Assembly: GCF_900101015.1 (NCBI RefSeq)
Contig: NZ_FNFZ01000004.1
Location: forward strand, 1 to 64,000
Source: Sarcina sp. DSM 11001
GTDB taxonomy: Bacteria; Bacillota; Clostridia; Lachnospirales; Lachnospiraceae
Reading direction: 5' to 3'
DNA length: 64,000 nt
The position numbers were made by a program, and so were the translations under genes. Positions 51,998-60,992 of the stretch are shown one piece after another (position 1 is the stretch's first letter; every line of letters starts with the position of its first letter). A model generated the notes under the pieces. The model saw only the letters and a list, made by a program, of their open reading frames with translations, was not told where the DNA came from and did not search any database.

Positions 51998-52034
51998 ACA
52001 GCTCAGATTCAGTCCGGTAAATGAGGACTGTTCA

Positions 52035-54125
52035 TCAGTCGTCAGCACCTTCAGCGACTGCTGCTGCGCGGGCTGCGACTTCCTTGGCCTGGACATCGGC
52101 GGGAGCCTGCTCATAGCGGGCAAACTCATAGGAGTAATCGCCGCGTCCGCCGGTCATGGAACGAAGGACTGTGCAGTAGTCAAACAGCTCGGACATGGGG
52201 ACTTCTGCCTCAACGACCTGTTTGCCGCCGGGGATCGGGTTCATACCGAGGACTCTGCCGCGGCGCTTGTTGAGGTCGCCCATGACATCGCCGGTGTAGG
52301 AATCCGGGATAGTGACCTTGAGGGAGACAATGGGCTCGAGAAGGACAGGATTTGCATCCATGATGCCCTTCTTGACAGCCTGGCTCGCAGCCGTCTTGAA
52401 TGCCATTTCGGAGGAGTCAACGGGATGGTAGGATCCATCATACAGAGTCGCCTTCAGGCCGACAACAGGATATGCGGCAAGCGGTCCCTTCTGGACAGTC
52501 TCGGCAATACCCTTTTCAACTGCGGGGAAGTAGTTCTTGGGAACGCTTCCGCCGACGACCTCTTCGTCAAACTCATAGGCTTCTTCAAGGTTTCCGGAAG
52601 GAGCGAATTTGATCTTGACATGGCCGTACTGACCGTGGCCGCCGGACTGCTTTTTGTACTTGGAGTCGATATCGGCATTCTTGCGGATGGTCTCGCGGTA
52701 AGCAACCTTGGGCTGCATGGTCTCGATCTCGACCTTGTACTCGTTCTTGAGGATGCTCTTGACGACCTCAAGCTGCATATCGCCGACACCATAGATGAGG
52801 GTCTGGCGGTTCTCAGCGTCATTGACCATCTTGAAGGTGAGATCCTCAGAGGAGATCTTGGCCATCGCCTGGGCGATCTTGTCGATATCGTTCTTGTTCT
52901 TTGCGTTGTAACGGATATAGGTATAAGGAACGGAGATATCCATCTGAGCGTACTCGATGGGCTCTGCCTTGGTGGACAGGGTGTCGCCGGTCTTCGCGTC
53001 ACCGAGCTTGGCGACTGCGCCGATATCACCTGCGTGGAGCTCGGCGATCTCACTGGTCTTGTTGCCCATCATGATATAGAGCTTGCCGAGACGCAGTTCG
53101 GACTCAAGGCCGGAATCATAGACGGTATCATCTGTCTTGAACACACCGGAGCAGACCTTGATCAGGCTGTAGCGGCCGATGAAGGGATCCACGATAGTCT
53201 TGAAGATAAAGGCGGACTTGGGCTGAGCATCATCAAAGGCTGCCTCAAAGTCTTCGCCGGTTTTTGTGTTTTTGCCGGTGACAGTGCGGCCGGCAGGATT
53301 GGGCATGTAGCGCACGATATCATCGAGGACATTCTCAATACCGCTGCACTGGGTGGAAATGCCGCACTCCACAGGGATGACGGAGCCGTCAAGGATATTG
53401 GCTCTGACAGCCTCACCGATCTCATCAGCCGTGAAGGTGTCGCCGCCGAAATAGCGCTCCATGAACTCTTCGTTGGTCTCTGCCACGGTCTCCATCAGAG
53501 TCTCGTGATAGTGCTCAAGGCTGTCCTGGCAGTCCGCAGGGACATCACAGGCAGTGGATTTCTTTCCATCCCACTTGTATCCCTTCTCCTCGATGACGCT
53601 GACGCAGCCGATGGTCTTCTCGCCTTCGTGCATGGCGAAATGGAAGGGAACGATCTTGGGACCGTAGAGCTCGGTGAGGGTATCGATCGTCCTGCCATAG
53701 TTTGTATCATTCAGATCCATATCGGAGACATAGATCATCCTGGGCAGGTTATATTTTTCGCAGAGTTCCCATGCGCGCTCCGCACCGACTTCGACACCGG
53801 CCTTACCGGAGACAACGATGATGGCGGCATCCGCCACGCTGATCGCTTCTTCCACTTCTCCGATGAAATCGAAATATCCGGGGGTATCAAGGATATTGAT
53901 CTTGCAGTTCTTCCATTCAACAGGGATCAGGGACGTCTTGATTGAAAATCCCCTCTTCTGCTCCTCCTTTGTGAAATCGGAGACGGAGTTGCCATCCTCG
54001 ACCTTGCCCATTCTTGACGTAACGCCTGTCATATGGCACATAGCCTCCGCAAGCGTTGTCTTTCCTGCTCCGCCGTGACCGAGCAGAACGACATTTCTGA
54101 TTTTATCAGTTGTGTAAACTTTCAT
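52035..54125 (-). CDS. Elongation factor G-like GTPase (EF-G paralogue) with an altered G4 motif
   Basis: 696 residues with the EF-G domain order: G domain (1-270), domain II (KTIVDPFIGRYSLIKVCSG), III, IV (GGHGQYGHVKIKF near 475) and V ending FARYEQAPADVQAKEVAA. The P-loop is GHGGAGKTT, unlike AHIDAGKTT of canonical EF-G; switch I lacks the usual RGITI (RGFSI); G3 DTPGY is intact; G4 reads SDMD where NKxD is expected. This marks the EF-G2/FusA-like subgroup, which in some bacteria has slow or no GTPase and acts in translation stress or recycling. It probably coexists with a normal fusA elsewhere. GGAGG is 7 bases before ATG. Confidence 0.85.
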   Translation of the reverse strand: MKVYTTDKIRNVVLLGHGGAGKTTLAEAMCHMTGVTSRMGKVEDGNSVSDFTKEEQKRGFSIKTSLIPVEWKNCKINILDTPGYFDFIGEVEEAISVADAAIIVVSGKAGVEVGAERAWELCEKYNLPRMIYVSDMDLNDTNYGRTIDTLTELYGPKIVPFHFAMHEGEKTIGCVSVIEEKGYKWDGKKSTACDVPADCQDSLEHYHETLMETVAETNEEFMERYFGGDTFTADEIGEAVRANILDGSVIPVECGISTQCSGIENVLDDIVRYMPNPAGRTVTGKNTKTGEDFEAAFDDAQPKSAFIFKTIVDPFIGRYSLIKVCSGVFKTDDTVYDSGLESELRLGKLYIMMGNKTSEIAELHAGDIGAVAKLGDAKTGDTLSTKAEPIEYAQMDISVPYTYIRYNAKNKNDIDKIAQAMAKISSEDLTFKMVNDAENRQTLIYGVGDMQLEVVKSILKNEYKVEIETMQPKVAYRETIRKNADIDSKYKKQSGGHGQYGHVKIKFAPSGNLEEAYEFDEEVVGGSVPKNYFPAVEKGIAETVQKGPLAAYPVVGLKATLYDGSYHPVDSSEMAFKTAASQAVKKGIMDANPVLLEPIVSLKVTIPDSYTGDVMGDLNKRRGRVLGMNPIPGGKQVVEAEVPMSELFDYCTVLRSMTGGRGDYSYEFARYEQAPADVQAKEVAARAAAVAEGADD

Positions 54126-54440
54126 TGCAGACCTCCACTACTATTTATTCTATGTTGTTTTTGTCCGGAAAAGCCGTCTGTGAACTGTCTGCTGCCCGGC
54201 CGGAATACGGATCTGAGCCGGCAGCTGACTGACAGGATGAGGAATTATCCGGTAATCTTTCGCAAAACGGTACTTTTTGACAAAAATCCTTGTCCATTTT
54301 ACTAGATAAAAGGTGCCATTACAAGGGCTTTATCAAATTATTGTTAGACCTGTGCTTCGTCCTGTGCTTAGTGAGTTCCGAGTGCTGTGCTGAATCTTTA
54401 CTAAGACTTTGCTGAGTCCTGTGAGACGGAACACCAGTCC
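54126..54440. other. Intergenic stretch between the NSS transporter and EF-G-like genes
   Basis: No gene is supported. Near the transporter end there are short imperfect repeats of CCTGTGCTTNGT and TGCTGAGTCCTGTG (54353-54425). The promoter of the EF-G-like gene should lie near 54130-54300, but no clear pair was found. Confidence 0.4.
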
Positions 54441-55808
54441 TCACATCTGGATCAGGCCGAGGACGTTGGCGACGGAGCTGACCAGTATGATTACGACAAA
54501 AACAGGGCAGACATACTGGATCATAAATTCAAATATCTTTCTCCTGTGGAACCTGTGGCCGTCCTGCTCCACCTCCTGCACGGCCAGGGCGACGGTCATC
54601 CTGTTTCTGACAAAAAGACAGATACACAGGGCCGCGATGGGCATCATAATGGAATTGGTCAGGAAATCAAAGAAATCCAGGAACTGCATGCCGATGATCT
54701 TCACGTCAGCGAGGGGGCCGTATCCAAGGCAGGACAGGGAGCCGAGAATGAGCATGACCGCACCGATAAAAAGAGTGCTGTAGACCCGTCCCAGGCTTGT
54801 CTCATCCGCCAGGGTGGAGACGGCGCTCTCCGTCAGCGCGATGGCGCTCGTGAGGGCTGCGAAAAGGACCAGGGCAAAGAACAGCGTGCCGATGATCCGG
54901 CTGAAGCCCATACTGTCAAAGATTTTGGGCATGGTGATAAACATCAGGGACGGGCCTGCTCCGAGCGCTTCGGGATCTCCTCCTGAGAAGGAAAAGACAG
55001 CGGGGATGATCATAAGGCCTGCCATGACAGCAATTCCCGTATCAAAGATCTCCACCTGTATAGTGGATTCCTCAATGCTGACGTCCTTTTTCATATAGGA
55101 GCCGAAGGTGATCAGGATACCCATGGCGATTGAAAGGGAATAAAACATCTGTCCCATGGCGGAGATGACGGTCATCCAGGAAAAGTGGGCGGGATTGGGA
55201 ACCAGAAAATACTTGACGCCCTCAATTGCTCCCGGGCGGGTCATGGAATAAATGCAGATCAGAAAGGCCAGTACGATCAGGACAGGCATCATGAAGCTGG
55301 AGACGCGTTCAATGCCATTCTCCACACCCATTACGATAATAATGAGGATCATCGCGACGAAGACGATAAACCAGAACTCGGCGGTGAATCCGTTTGAGAT
55401 GAACTCTCCGAAAAAGGTATCCTGCGCTACGCCGGCCCCGTTGCCGCGAATGTATTCAAACAGGTATTTGCAGACCCAGCCTCCGATGACGGAATAATAA
55501 GGGCAGATCAATAGAGGAATGATCGAATTGATCCAGCCTCCGAAAACTGTGCCGGGGGCTTTCCCAAAGGATGTGAAAGCGCCGTAGGGACTCTTCCCGG
55601 TGTATCTTCCGATCGCCGTCTCCGCGATGATCATGGTGTATCCAAAGGTCAGCGCCAGCAGGATGTAGACCAGCAGAAAGATTCCTCCGCCGTACTTTGC
55701 CGCCAGATAAGGGAACCGCCAGATATTGCCGAGACCGACGGATGCCCCTGCCGCTGACAATACATAGCCCAGTTTTCCGGAAAACCCCTTTCTCTCTTCT
55801 GAATTCAT
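54441..55808 (-). CDS. Sodium-dependent transporter, NSS (SNF) family
   Basis: 455 residues with about 11-12 membrane helices. The first helix bears the NSS signature LSAAGASVGLGNIWRFPYLA plus KYGGG, the sodium and substrate site, followed by AETAIGRYTGKSPYGAF. Bacterial members (LeuT, MhsT type) import amino acids with Na+; the substrate is not predictable, though tryptophan and small neutral amino acids are typical. GGGGGAAG precedes the ATG. It is flanked by a gap containing the palindrome AGAATATCATATTCT (55897-55911) at its promoter side. Confidence 0.93.
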   Translation of the reverse strand: MNSEERKGFSGKLGYVLSAAGASVGLGNIWRFPYLAAKYGGGIFLLVYILLALTFGYTMIIAETAIGRYTGKSPYGAFTSFGKAPGTVFGGWINSIIPLLICPYYSVIGGWVCKYLFEYIRGNGAGVAQDTFFGEFISNGFTAEFWFIVFVAMILIIIVMGVENGIERVSSFMMPVLIVLAFLICIYSMTRPGAIEGVKYFLVPNPAHFSWMTVISAMGQMFYSLSIAMGILITFGSYMKKDVSIEESTIQVEIFDTGIAVMAGLMIIPAVFSFSGGDPEALGAGPSLMFITMPKIFDSMGFSRIIGTLFFALVLFAALTSAIALTESAVSTLADETSLGRVYSTLFIGAVMLILGSLSCLGYGPLADVKIIGMQFLDFFDFLTNSIMMPIAALCICLFVRNRMTVALAVQEVEQDGHRFHRRKIFEFMIQYVCPVFVVIILVSSVANVLGLIQM

Positions 55809-56137
55809 GACTAAACTTCCCCCTTTTCAAAAAGCTGCCGTCCGGCAGCTAAATTTGTACAATAATGTAGAAATGAACGACAGTGCAGTATTGAGTAGAA
55901 TATCATATTCTGACGAAAAAGTCATCTTGTTTTTTTCATGCAGCCATTCATTGAATCCAATATCCCATTGAATCAGTAATGAAAAAGCCTTATGCTTTCA
56001 GGTCTGAGCAGACGCTGGAGGACATAAGGCTTTTCCTTTATGTATTTTCTTTAAAAATGATATTTTACCCCTGTTCAGTCAGAACAGCAGCTGACCGGCT
56101 GCCGGTCTCCTGTCTTTTCTTCGCTTTTCTGCAGGGT
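55809..56137. promoter_or_regulatory. Upstream region of the NSS transporter with a candidate operator
   Basis: AGAATATCATATTCT at 55897-55911 is a perfect 7+7 palindrome in an AT-rich zone about 90 bases before the transporter start. An identified regulator cannot be named. The other half of the stretch holds the terminator of the alpha-hydroxy-acid oxidase gene. Confidence 0.35.
55983..56034 (-). terminator. Terminator after the alpha-hydroxy-acid oxidase gene
   Basis: AAAAGCCTTATG (55983-55994) pairs perfectly with CATAAGGCTTTT (56023-56034), with a small inner GTCTG/CAGAC stem. The A-run before the left arm supplies U residues on the minus strand. Confidence 0.8.
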
Positions 56138-57175
56138 TCAGCTCAGGAAGGGGTTGGAGGGGCGGAAAAGGTATTTTTCCGACAGGTCGGAGAGCTTCGC
56201 GGCGCCGCACATTTTCATTGTGTCCGCGAGTTCGGCTCCGAGTTTTTCCGTATAGAGAATGACTCCCTCAGCGCCTCCGCCATAGACGGCGGTTACGTAG
56301 GGACGGGCAATGAGGACGCCGTCCGCGCCGAGACAGAGTGCCTTGAAAATATCAACGCCGGTGCGGATTCCGCCGTCGACAAAGATCTTCATTTTTCCGC
56401 CGACTGCCTGGGCGATCTCGTAGAGGACCTCCGCACTGGCGGGGCACTGGTCGAGGACGCGGCCGCCGTGGTTGGAGACCACGATGCCGGAGGCGCCGGC
56501 TTCGAGAGCTTTGCGGGCAGCGTTGACGGTCATGATGCCTTTGACGATAAAGGGCTTTCCTGCATTTTTGATCACCTGCGCGAGTTCCTCTACGGTTTTG
56601 CTGCCTGCCGGAGGCTGGAGGTTCTGCAGGAAAGGAAGGCCGGCAGCATCGATGTCCATGGCGACCGCAAAGCAGCCTGATGCCTGGACCAGTTCAAATT
56701 TTTCCCGGAGAGTATTGACGTCCCAGGGCTTTACGGTCGGTATTCCGAACCCGCCCTTGGCAGCGATCGAATGGCAGGCGGCCTGCATGACAGCCGGGTT
56801 GGTGCCGTCACCGGTAAAGGCGGCGATCCCCGCGTCCGCACAGGCGGAGACGAGAATATCATTGTAGGCGACATCATCCAGCTTATCGCCGTAATGAAGC
56901 TTCACTGCGCCCACGGGACCTGCAAAGAAGGGATATTTCATTGTATGTCCGAAGAAATCAAAGGAAGTATCCGGAGTGGTATTCTCCGCAATAGTGTCCA
57001 GATTGATCCTGATCCGTTTCCAGGCGTCATAGTTGCGGATCGCTGTGTCTCCCACGCCCTTGGCGCCGGGACCCGGTACCTGATTGCTGCAGGCCCTGCC
57101 ATTGCAGACCGGGCAGGCCTTGCAATAAGGGCCGATACAAGTGCGTGCATTGGTCAGGATATCCTGATAAGTCAT
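56138..57175 (-). CDS. FMN-dependent alpha-hydroxy-acid oxidase/dehydrogenase with an N-terminal cysteine cluster
   Basis: 345 residues of the lactate oxidase/glycolate oxidase barrel family: GPVGAVKLHYGDKLD, KPFIVKGIMTV (FMN Lys), the catalytic IVVSNHGGRVLDQCPASAEVL, and FVDGGIRTGVDIFKALCLGADGVLIARP. The N-terminus (about 12-32) carries ARTCIGPYCKACPVCNGRAC, a cysteine pattern C-x4-C-x2-C-x2-C-x4-C not needed in classic members and suggestive of an Fe-S cluster or zinc. In an anaerobe an oxygen-using oxidase is unlikely, so an electron-transferring dehydrogenase of lactate or a related acid is a fair guess. AAAGGAGAA precedes the ATG. Confidence 0.88.
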   Translation of the reverse strand: MTYQDILTNARTCIGPYCKACPVCNGRACSNQVPGPGAKGVGDTAIRNYDAWKRIRINLDTIAENTTPDTSFDFFGHTMKYPFFAGPVGAVKLHYGDKLDDVAYNDILVSACADAGIAAFTGDGTNPAVMQAACHSIAAKGGFGIPTVKPWDVNTLREKFELVQASGCFAVAMDIDAAGLPFLQNLQPPAGSKTVEELAQVIKNAGKPFIVKGIMTVNAARKALEAGASGIVVSNHGGRVLDQCPASAEVLYEIAQAVGGKMKIFVDGGIRTGVDIFKALCLGADGVLIARPYVTAVYGGGAEGVILYTEKLGAELADTMKMCGAAKLSDLSEKYLFRPSNPFLS

Positions 57176-57217
57176 GTCATTTCTCCTTTACATCTTGTCT
57201 GTTATCTTTACAGGAAA

Positions 57218-58798
57218 TCAGTTTTTGAACAGTGTTCCGATGATCCCGCGTCCCAGGCTTGCGCCCAGGTTGCCGCCGATGGTCTTGCCGAATTTGCCGC
57301 CAAAGAGACCGCCCACGGTCTTTCCGGCTTCGCGGCCGACTGTGCCCGCCACTGTACTGCCGACAGATTTGGCTGCACGTTTCTTGGCATTTTCTGCCTT
57401 TATCGCTTCGCGCTCGGCTGCTTTTTCCGCTTCTCGCTGCTCACGTTCAAGAAGCTTCTGCTTTTCAGCCTCCTCCTTTGCCTTTTCGGCTGCAGCCGCG
57501 GCTTCGATCCCCAGGCGCTGAAGGATCTCATAAGCAGATTCAGGGTCATAAGCTCTGGAATACTTTCCATAGAGAATGTGTCCCTTGACAGCCTGGTCTC
57601 TCTCCACATCCGTGATCGTGCCCATCCTGCTCTGCGGAGGAAGGATATAGGCTTTCTGTACGATCTGGGGGATCCCGTCGTCGCCGAGGAAGGAGATCAG
57701 CGCTTCACCGGTCCCCAGAGCCTGAAGAGTCTCCACAGTATTAAAGGAAGGATTCTCCCTGAAGGACTGGGCGGCGGCCCGGACTGCCTTCTGGTCAGCC
57801 GGTGTATAGGCGCGGAGAGCGTGCTGGACGCGGTTTCCGAGCTGGGCAAGCACAGCGTCAGGAATATCCCTTGGATTCTGGGTGCAGAAGTAGATCCCGA
57901 TCCCTCTGGACCGGATGAGCTTGACGACCTGTTCAATCTTATCAAGCAGGTCTTTTGAGGCATCCTTAAAGAGAAGATGGGCTTCATCGAAGAAAAAGAC
58001 CATTTTGGGCCTGGGCAGGTCACCTACTTCCGGCATCATCTCGAACAGCTCGGACAAAAACCACAGAAGGAAGGTGGAATACAGTTTTCCGTTGGTGTTG
58101 AAAAGGCTCACTGAATCGAGGATATTGATCATACCTTTTCCGTCATAGGTCTGCATCCAGTCGGAAATGTTCAGGGCTGTCTCGCCAAAAAACATATCTC
58201 CGCCCTGGCCCTCCAGAGCCACCAGGGCGCGGAGGATCACTCCGATGGAAGCACTGCTCATGCGGCCGTACTGTTCCGCATATTCCTTTGCGTGCTCCTG
58301 CACGTAATTGAGCATAGCCTTGAGGTCCTTGATGTCGATCAGGAGCAGATTGTTGTCATCCGCGATCCTGAATACGACACTGAGAATATCGCTCTGCAGG
58401 TCGTTGAGCTGCAGGATCCTGGCCATCAGAAGGGGGCCCATCTCGGAGACTGTCGTTCTCAGAGGCATACCCTTTTCTCCATAGATATCCCACAGAGCGA
58501 CGGGATATCCGGTATAGGTAAATCCGGTGTCCGCAAGGCCGAAGCGCTGGATCCTCTTCTGCATATCCTCAGAATCAGTCCCGGGTGCCATGATCCCTGC
58601 CAGATCCCCCTTGACATCCGCCATGAAGACCGGAACGCCCATATCGCTGAAGGATTCCGCCAGCACACGCGCGGTCACTGTTTTGCCGGTGCCGGTAGCT
58701 CCCGCAATGAGACCGTGGCGGTTAGCCATTCGGGGAAGCAGAAAGAGATCTTCTCCTGCATCATTGACGGCTGCCCAGATCTTGTCGTCTTTTTTCAT
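57218..58798 (-). CDS. HerA-like ATPase, DUF853 family
   Basis: 526 residues with an ASCE P-loop domain: Walker A LIAGATGTGKTVTARVLAES near residue 32, PVFMADVKGDLAGI, Walker B KMVFFFDEAHLLFKDA, and IYFCTQNPRDIPDAVLAQLGNRVQHALRAY in two consecutive parts (Gln/Arg of the HerA/FtsK fold). Residues about 430-480 are an Ala/Glu/Lys-rich coiled coil; the last 45 residues are Gly-rich and amphipathic (VGSTVAGTVGREAGKTVGG), possibly membrane-contacting. The family is uncharacterised in bacteria and is not a known defence gene by itself; no NurA partner is present. GGAGGGTGAATTC precedes the ATG. Confidence 0.9.
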   Translation of the reverse strand: MKKDDKIWAAVNDAGEDLFLLPRMANRHGLIAGATGTGKTVTARVLAESFSDMGVPVFMADVKGDLAGIMAPGTDSEDMQKRIQRFGLADTGFTYTGYPVALWDIYGEKGMPLRTTVSEMGPLLMARILQLNDLQSDILSVVFRIADDNNLLLIDIKDLKAMLNYVQEHAKEYAEQYGRMSSASIGVILRALVALEGQGGDMFFGETALNISDWMQTYDGKGMINILDSVSLFNTNGKLYSTFLLWFLSELFEMMPEVGDLPRPKMVFFFDEAHLLFKDASKDLLDKIEQVVKLIRSRGIGIYFCTQNPRDIPDAVLAQLGNRVQHALRAYTPADQKAVRAAAQSFRENPSFNTVETLQALGTGEALISFLGDDGIPQIVQKAYILPPQSRMGTITDVERDQAVKGHILYGKYSRAYDPESAYEILQRLGIEAAAAAEKAKEEAEKQKLLEREQREAEKAAEREAIKAENAKKRAAKSVGSTVAGTVGREAGKTVGGLFGGKFGKTIGGNLGASLGRGIIGTLFKN

Positions 58799-58916
58799 GA
58801 ATTCACCCTCCTTAAATCATGTTACAAGCCGGATTTCCGGCGAGGCTTTTTGACGCAGATATCGGAAAAACAGGAAAGCAGGATGTATAGATTAATTCGT
58901 GACAGATCCTTGCTTT

Positions 58917-60815
58917 TTACCGGAACATACTGTCCGGGAGGACCGCTCTGTAGGGGTTCAGCAGCCCTGTTTCAGGGAAGCCTTCCAGGACAACATCGCC
59001 CACTCTTCCTTTTCTGATCCATCTGACACCGGCTCCATCCATATACTGCCATTCTCCATCCAGATAATGCCAGCCGGTGAGAGGTTTTCCCTTGTCAAAA
59101 TAAAAATGGAGACCGGCTTCTTCATACCAGCCCGTGTACTGATAGAAATGAATGATCCTGTAGATTTCCTGATAGGTGGCTCCGTCAAAATGGATCCCGT
59201 CCGGAGACCCGAAGGAATACCGGATCCTGTTGTAGGCATCGATGTAGATGACATTTTTCAGGTTTTCCTGAGCGTATGCGTTAAAGGACTCGATCCGTGA
59301 ATTTTTGGCATTAGGGCTTTTGGAATCGATGACCGGAGTGACGGAGACAAAAAAGGTCCGCGCGCCCCGCTCCTTCCACTCCGCTGCCTTTTCATTCATA
59401 TAATCGACATAGGAGGCCACATTGCCCAGGTCATTGACCCCCATCAGAATCACCACGTCGGTATTTCTGCCTATGAGGCCGTCCACGGCAGGAACTCCGG
59501 AATTCACCATCCAGGAATATCCCATACTGTTCTTTGCGGACCAGAATTCATTTTCCAGACTGTCTACATACATCTGCATGCCCACAGTCCTGGAATCACC
59601 AATAAAGACAGTGCGGGTACTCTGCCGGGCAGAAGAAGGATCTTTGAGCGGCAGGATCCGGTCACGGTAACTGCCGGTCTGCAGATCAGACTGCAGCAGG
59701 GTGCTGGCCGGAGAAGCAGGAAGCGTGTCACTGGATTCCGGAAACCAGGCAAGGCCGGGAAACAGCTCGTCACCTGTCTGGATCTGAGACTGGTCAGCCG
59801 CAAATGGACCCGCTGCAGAAAGTGTCTGTGTCTGAGAGATCTCCTCGACAGGACGGCCGGACTGTTCAGAGATTGACAACAGTTCCGGGGAGTATTGATC
59901 CGCTGCTGCAGAATCGGCTTCATAAGCCTGTGCGGGAAGAAAAGGGCCGTAAATCTCCGCATCGGAGATCTGTGCAGCTTCTTTCTTGCTTAATGAAAGG
60001 GGCTGACCACCGGCCCTGGCGGAATCTTCCGCGGGCCGCAGGGGAAAGCCCGGTTTAAAGCTTTCTTTTTCCTGCTTCTTCATTCCCGGCAGTTTCCAGG
60101 AAACGACCGGAAGCTCATCCTTTTTTTCACTTCCCTGCAGCGCCGCAAGGCAGACCGGCCCTGCTTCATTTGCAGTTTTGCGGAAAAGGCTTCCTATATG
60201 ATACAGAACGTAAGATGCGGAAGCCTGGCAGAAAGCGTCCGCTTTTTTGCGGACGGCCTGCCGGATGGCATTTGAGCGGAGGGAATACCTGCTCATATCT
60301 GCTTCCGGAGGCAGGGCTCCGCCATAGCTGTAGACAGCATCGGCAGTCATCTCCTGGAAATAGGGGAGCAGGTCATCCGGGATCTCTGCCTGCGGTTCCT
60401 CTTCCTGCTCGGGGAAATCCTGAGGATCGAGCCCCCACCTGAGCAGAAGCTCCTCTTCTTCTTCAGCAGGGTCTGCTTCCTGGTTTCCGGGTTCCAGATC
60501 AAGGGAAGGAATCAGGATATCCTGTTCCTCTGGAACCGTCAGTCTGCTTTCCGCGATCTGCCCGCTGACCAGGGACAGAGGTGTCAGGCCGGCCGCCAGA
60601 AATAATCCAGCCGCCCCCGCCGCGATTTTCATCATTCCGGAATCAGGTGAAAACCCTCTTTTGAAGGTCCGCATTTTTCTGCCCGCATACATGTCAGAAT
60701 AAACAGCCTGATCATACTCTTTCTTCCGTTTCTTTATGAGGTCATTGCAGACACCGTTCCGGGAGTCTGCGGCCGCTTTTTCAGTCTTAGTGCAAGTATG
60801 CGTAGTATAGTCCAA
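58917..60815 (-). CDS. Membrane-anchored SGNH/GDSL hydrolase with a choline-binding-like tail
   Basis: A 632-residue protein. A cytosolic basic part is followed by one membrane helix (about 60-85, MKIAAGAAGLFLAAGLTPLS), then a long Glu/Ser/Pro-rich spacer (about 90-395), and an SGNH domain at about 398-580: VFIGDSRTVGMQM with the nucleophile Ser, LMGVNDLGN (Asn) and SPDGIHFDGATYQ with the Asp-x-x-His pair. The end carries GWHYLDGEWQYMDGAG, one or two cell-wall-binding (choline-binding-like) units. An O-acetyl esterase for wall polysaccharide is the likely role. It appears to start at TTG 60815 after GGAAG; a later start is possible. It lies 177 bases after the GT-C gene. Confidence 0.85.
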   Translation of the reverse strand: MDYTTHTCTKTEKAAADSRNGVCNDLIKKRKKEYDQAVYSDMYAGRKMRTFKRGFSPDSGMMKIAAGAAGLFLAAGLTPLSLVSGQIAESRLTVPEEQDILIPSLDLEPGNQEADPAEEEEELLLRWGLDPQDFPEQEEEPQAEIPDDLLPYFQEMTADAVYSYGGALPPEADMSRYSLRSNAIRQAVRKKADAFCQASASYVLYHIGSLFRKTANEAGPVCLAALQGSEKKDELPVVSWKLPGMKKQEKESFKPGFPLRPAEDSARAGGQPLSLSKKEAAQISDAEIYGPFLPAQAYEADSAAADQYSPELLSISEQSGRPVEEISQTQTLSAAGPFAADQSQIQTGDELFPGLAWFPESSDTLPASPASTLLQSDLQTGSYRDRILPLKDPSSARQSTRTVFIGDSRTVGMQMYVDSLENEFWSAKNSMGYSWMVNSGVPAVDGLIGRNTDVVILMGVNDLGNVASYVDYMNEKAAEWKERGARTFFVSVTPVIDSKSPNAKNSRIESFNAYAQENLKNVIYIDAYNRIRYSFGSPDGIHFDGATYQEIYRIIHFYQYTGWYEEAGLHFYFDKGKPLTGWHYLDGEWQYMDGAGVRWIRKGRVGDVVLEGFPETGLLNPYRAVLPDSMFR

Positions 60816-60920
60816 AAGAAACTTCCAATCCTGTTAGTAAGAAACTGTTTTCTGCCTGCTGCAGAAAGTATTTTGTGTGACAGAAGAACCGTCCTCTTAT
60901 ATTTCCAAAGACAAGGGAAA

Positions 60921-60976
60921 CCCGCAGGCGTGAAACCCATGCTGCGCATGGGCGCAAGACTCGCGAGCGAGTCTTG
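60921..60976. repeat. Two adjacent hairpins between the GT-C and SGNH genes
   Basis: CCCATG/CATGGG and the longer AAGACTCGC-GA-GCGAGTCTT stand side by side (about 60938-60974). The second arm recalls TTCAAGACTCGTATGTGAGTC at 43005-43026. The T-richness is too low for a clear terminator. Confidence 0.55.
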
Positions 60977-60992
60977 AATTTTCCCTGATCTG

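Noticed and set aside
51909-53945. 678-codon + strand frame opposite the EF-G-like gene
   Set aside because: Long only because the real gene avoids certain codons; no SD and no recognisable protein family.
57218-58798. HerA-like ATPase as part of a phage-defence system
   Set aside because: DUF853 proteins are common single genes; no NurA, SIR2 or DUF4297 partner is adjacent.
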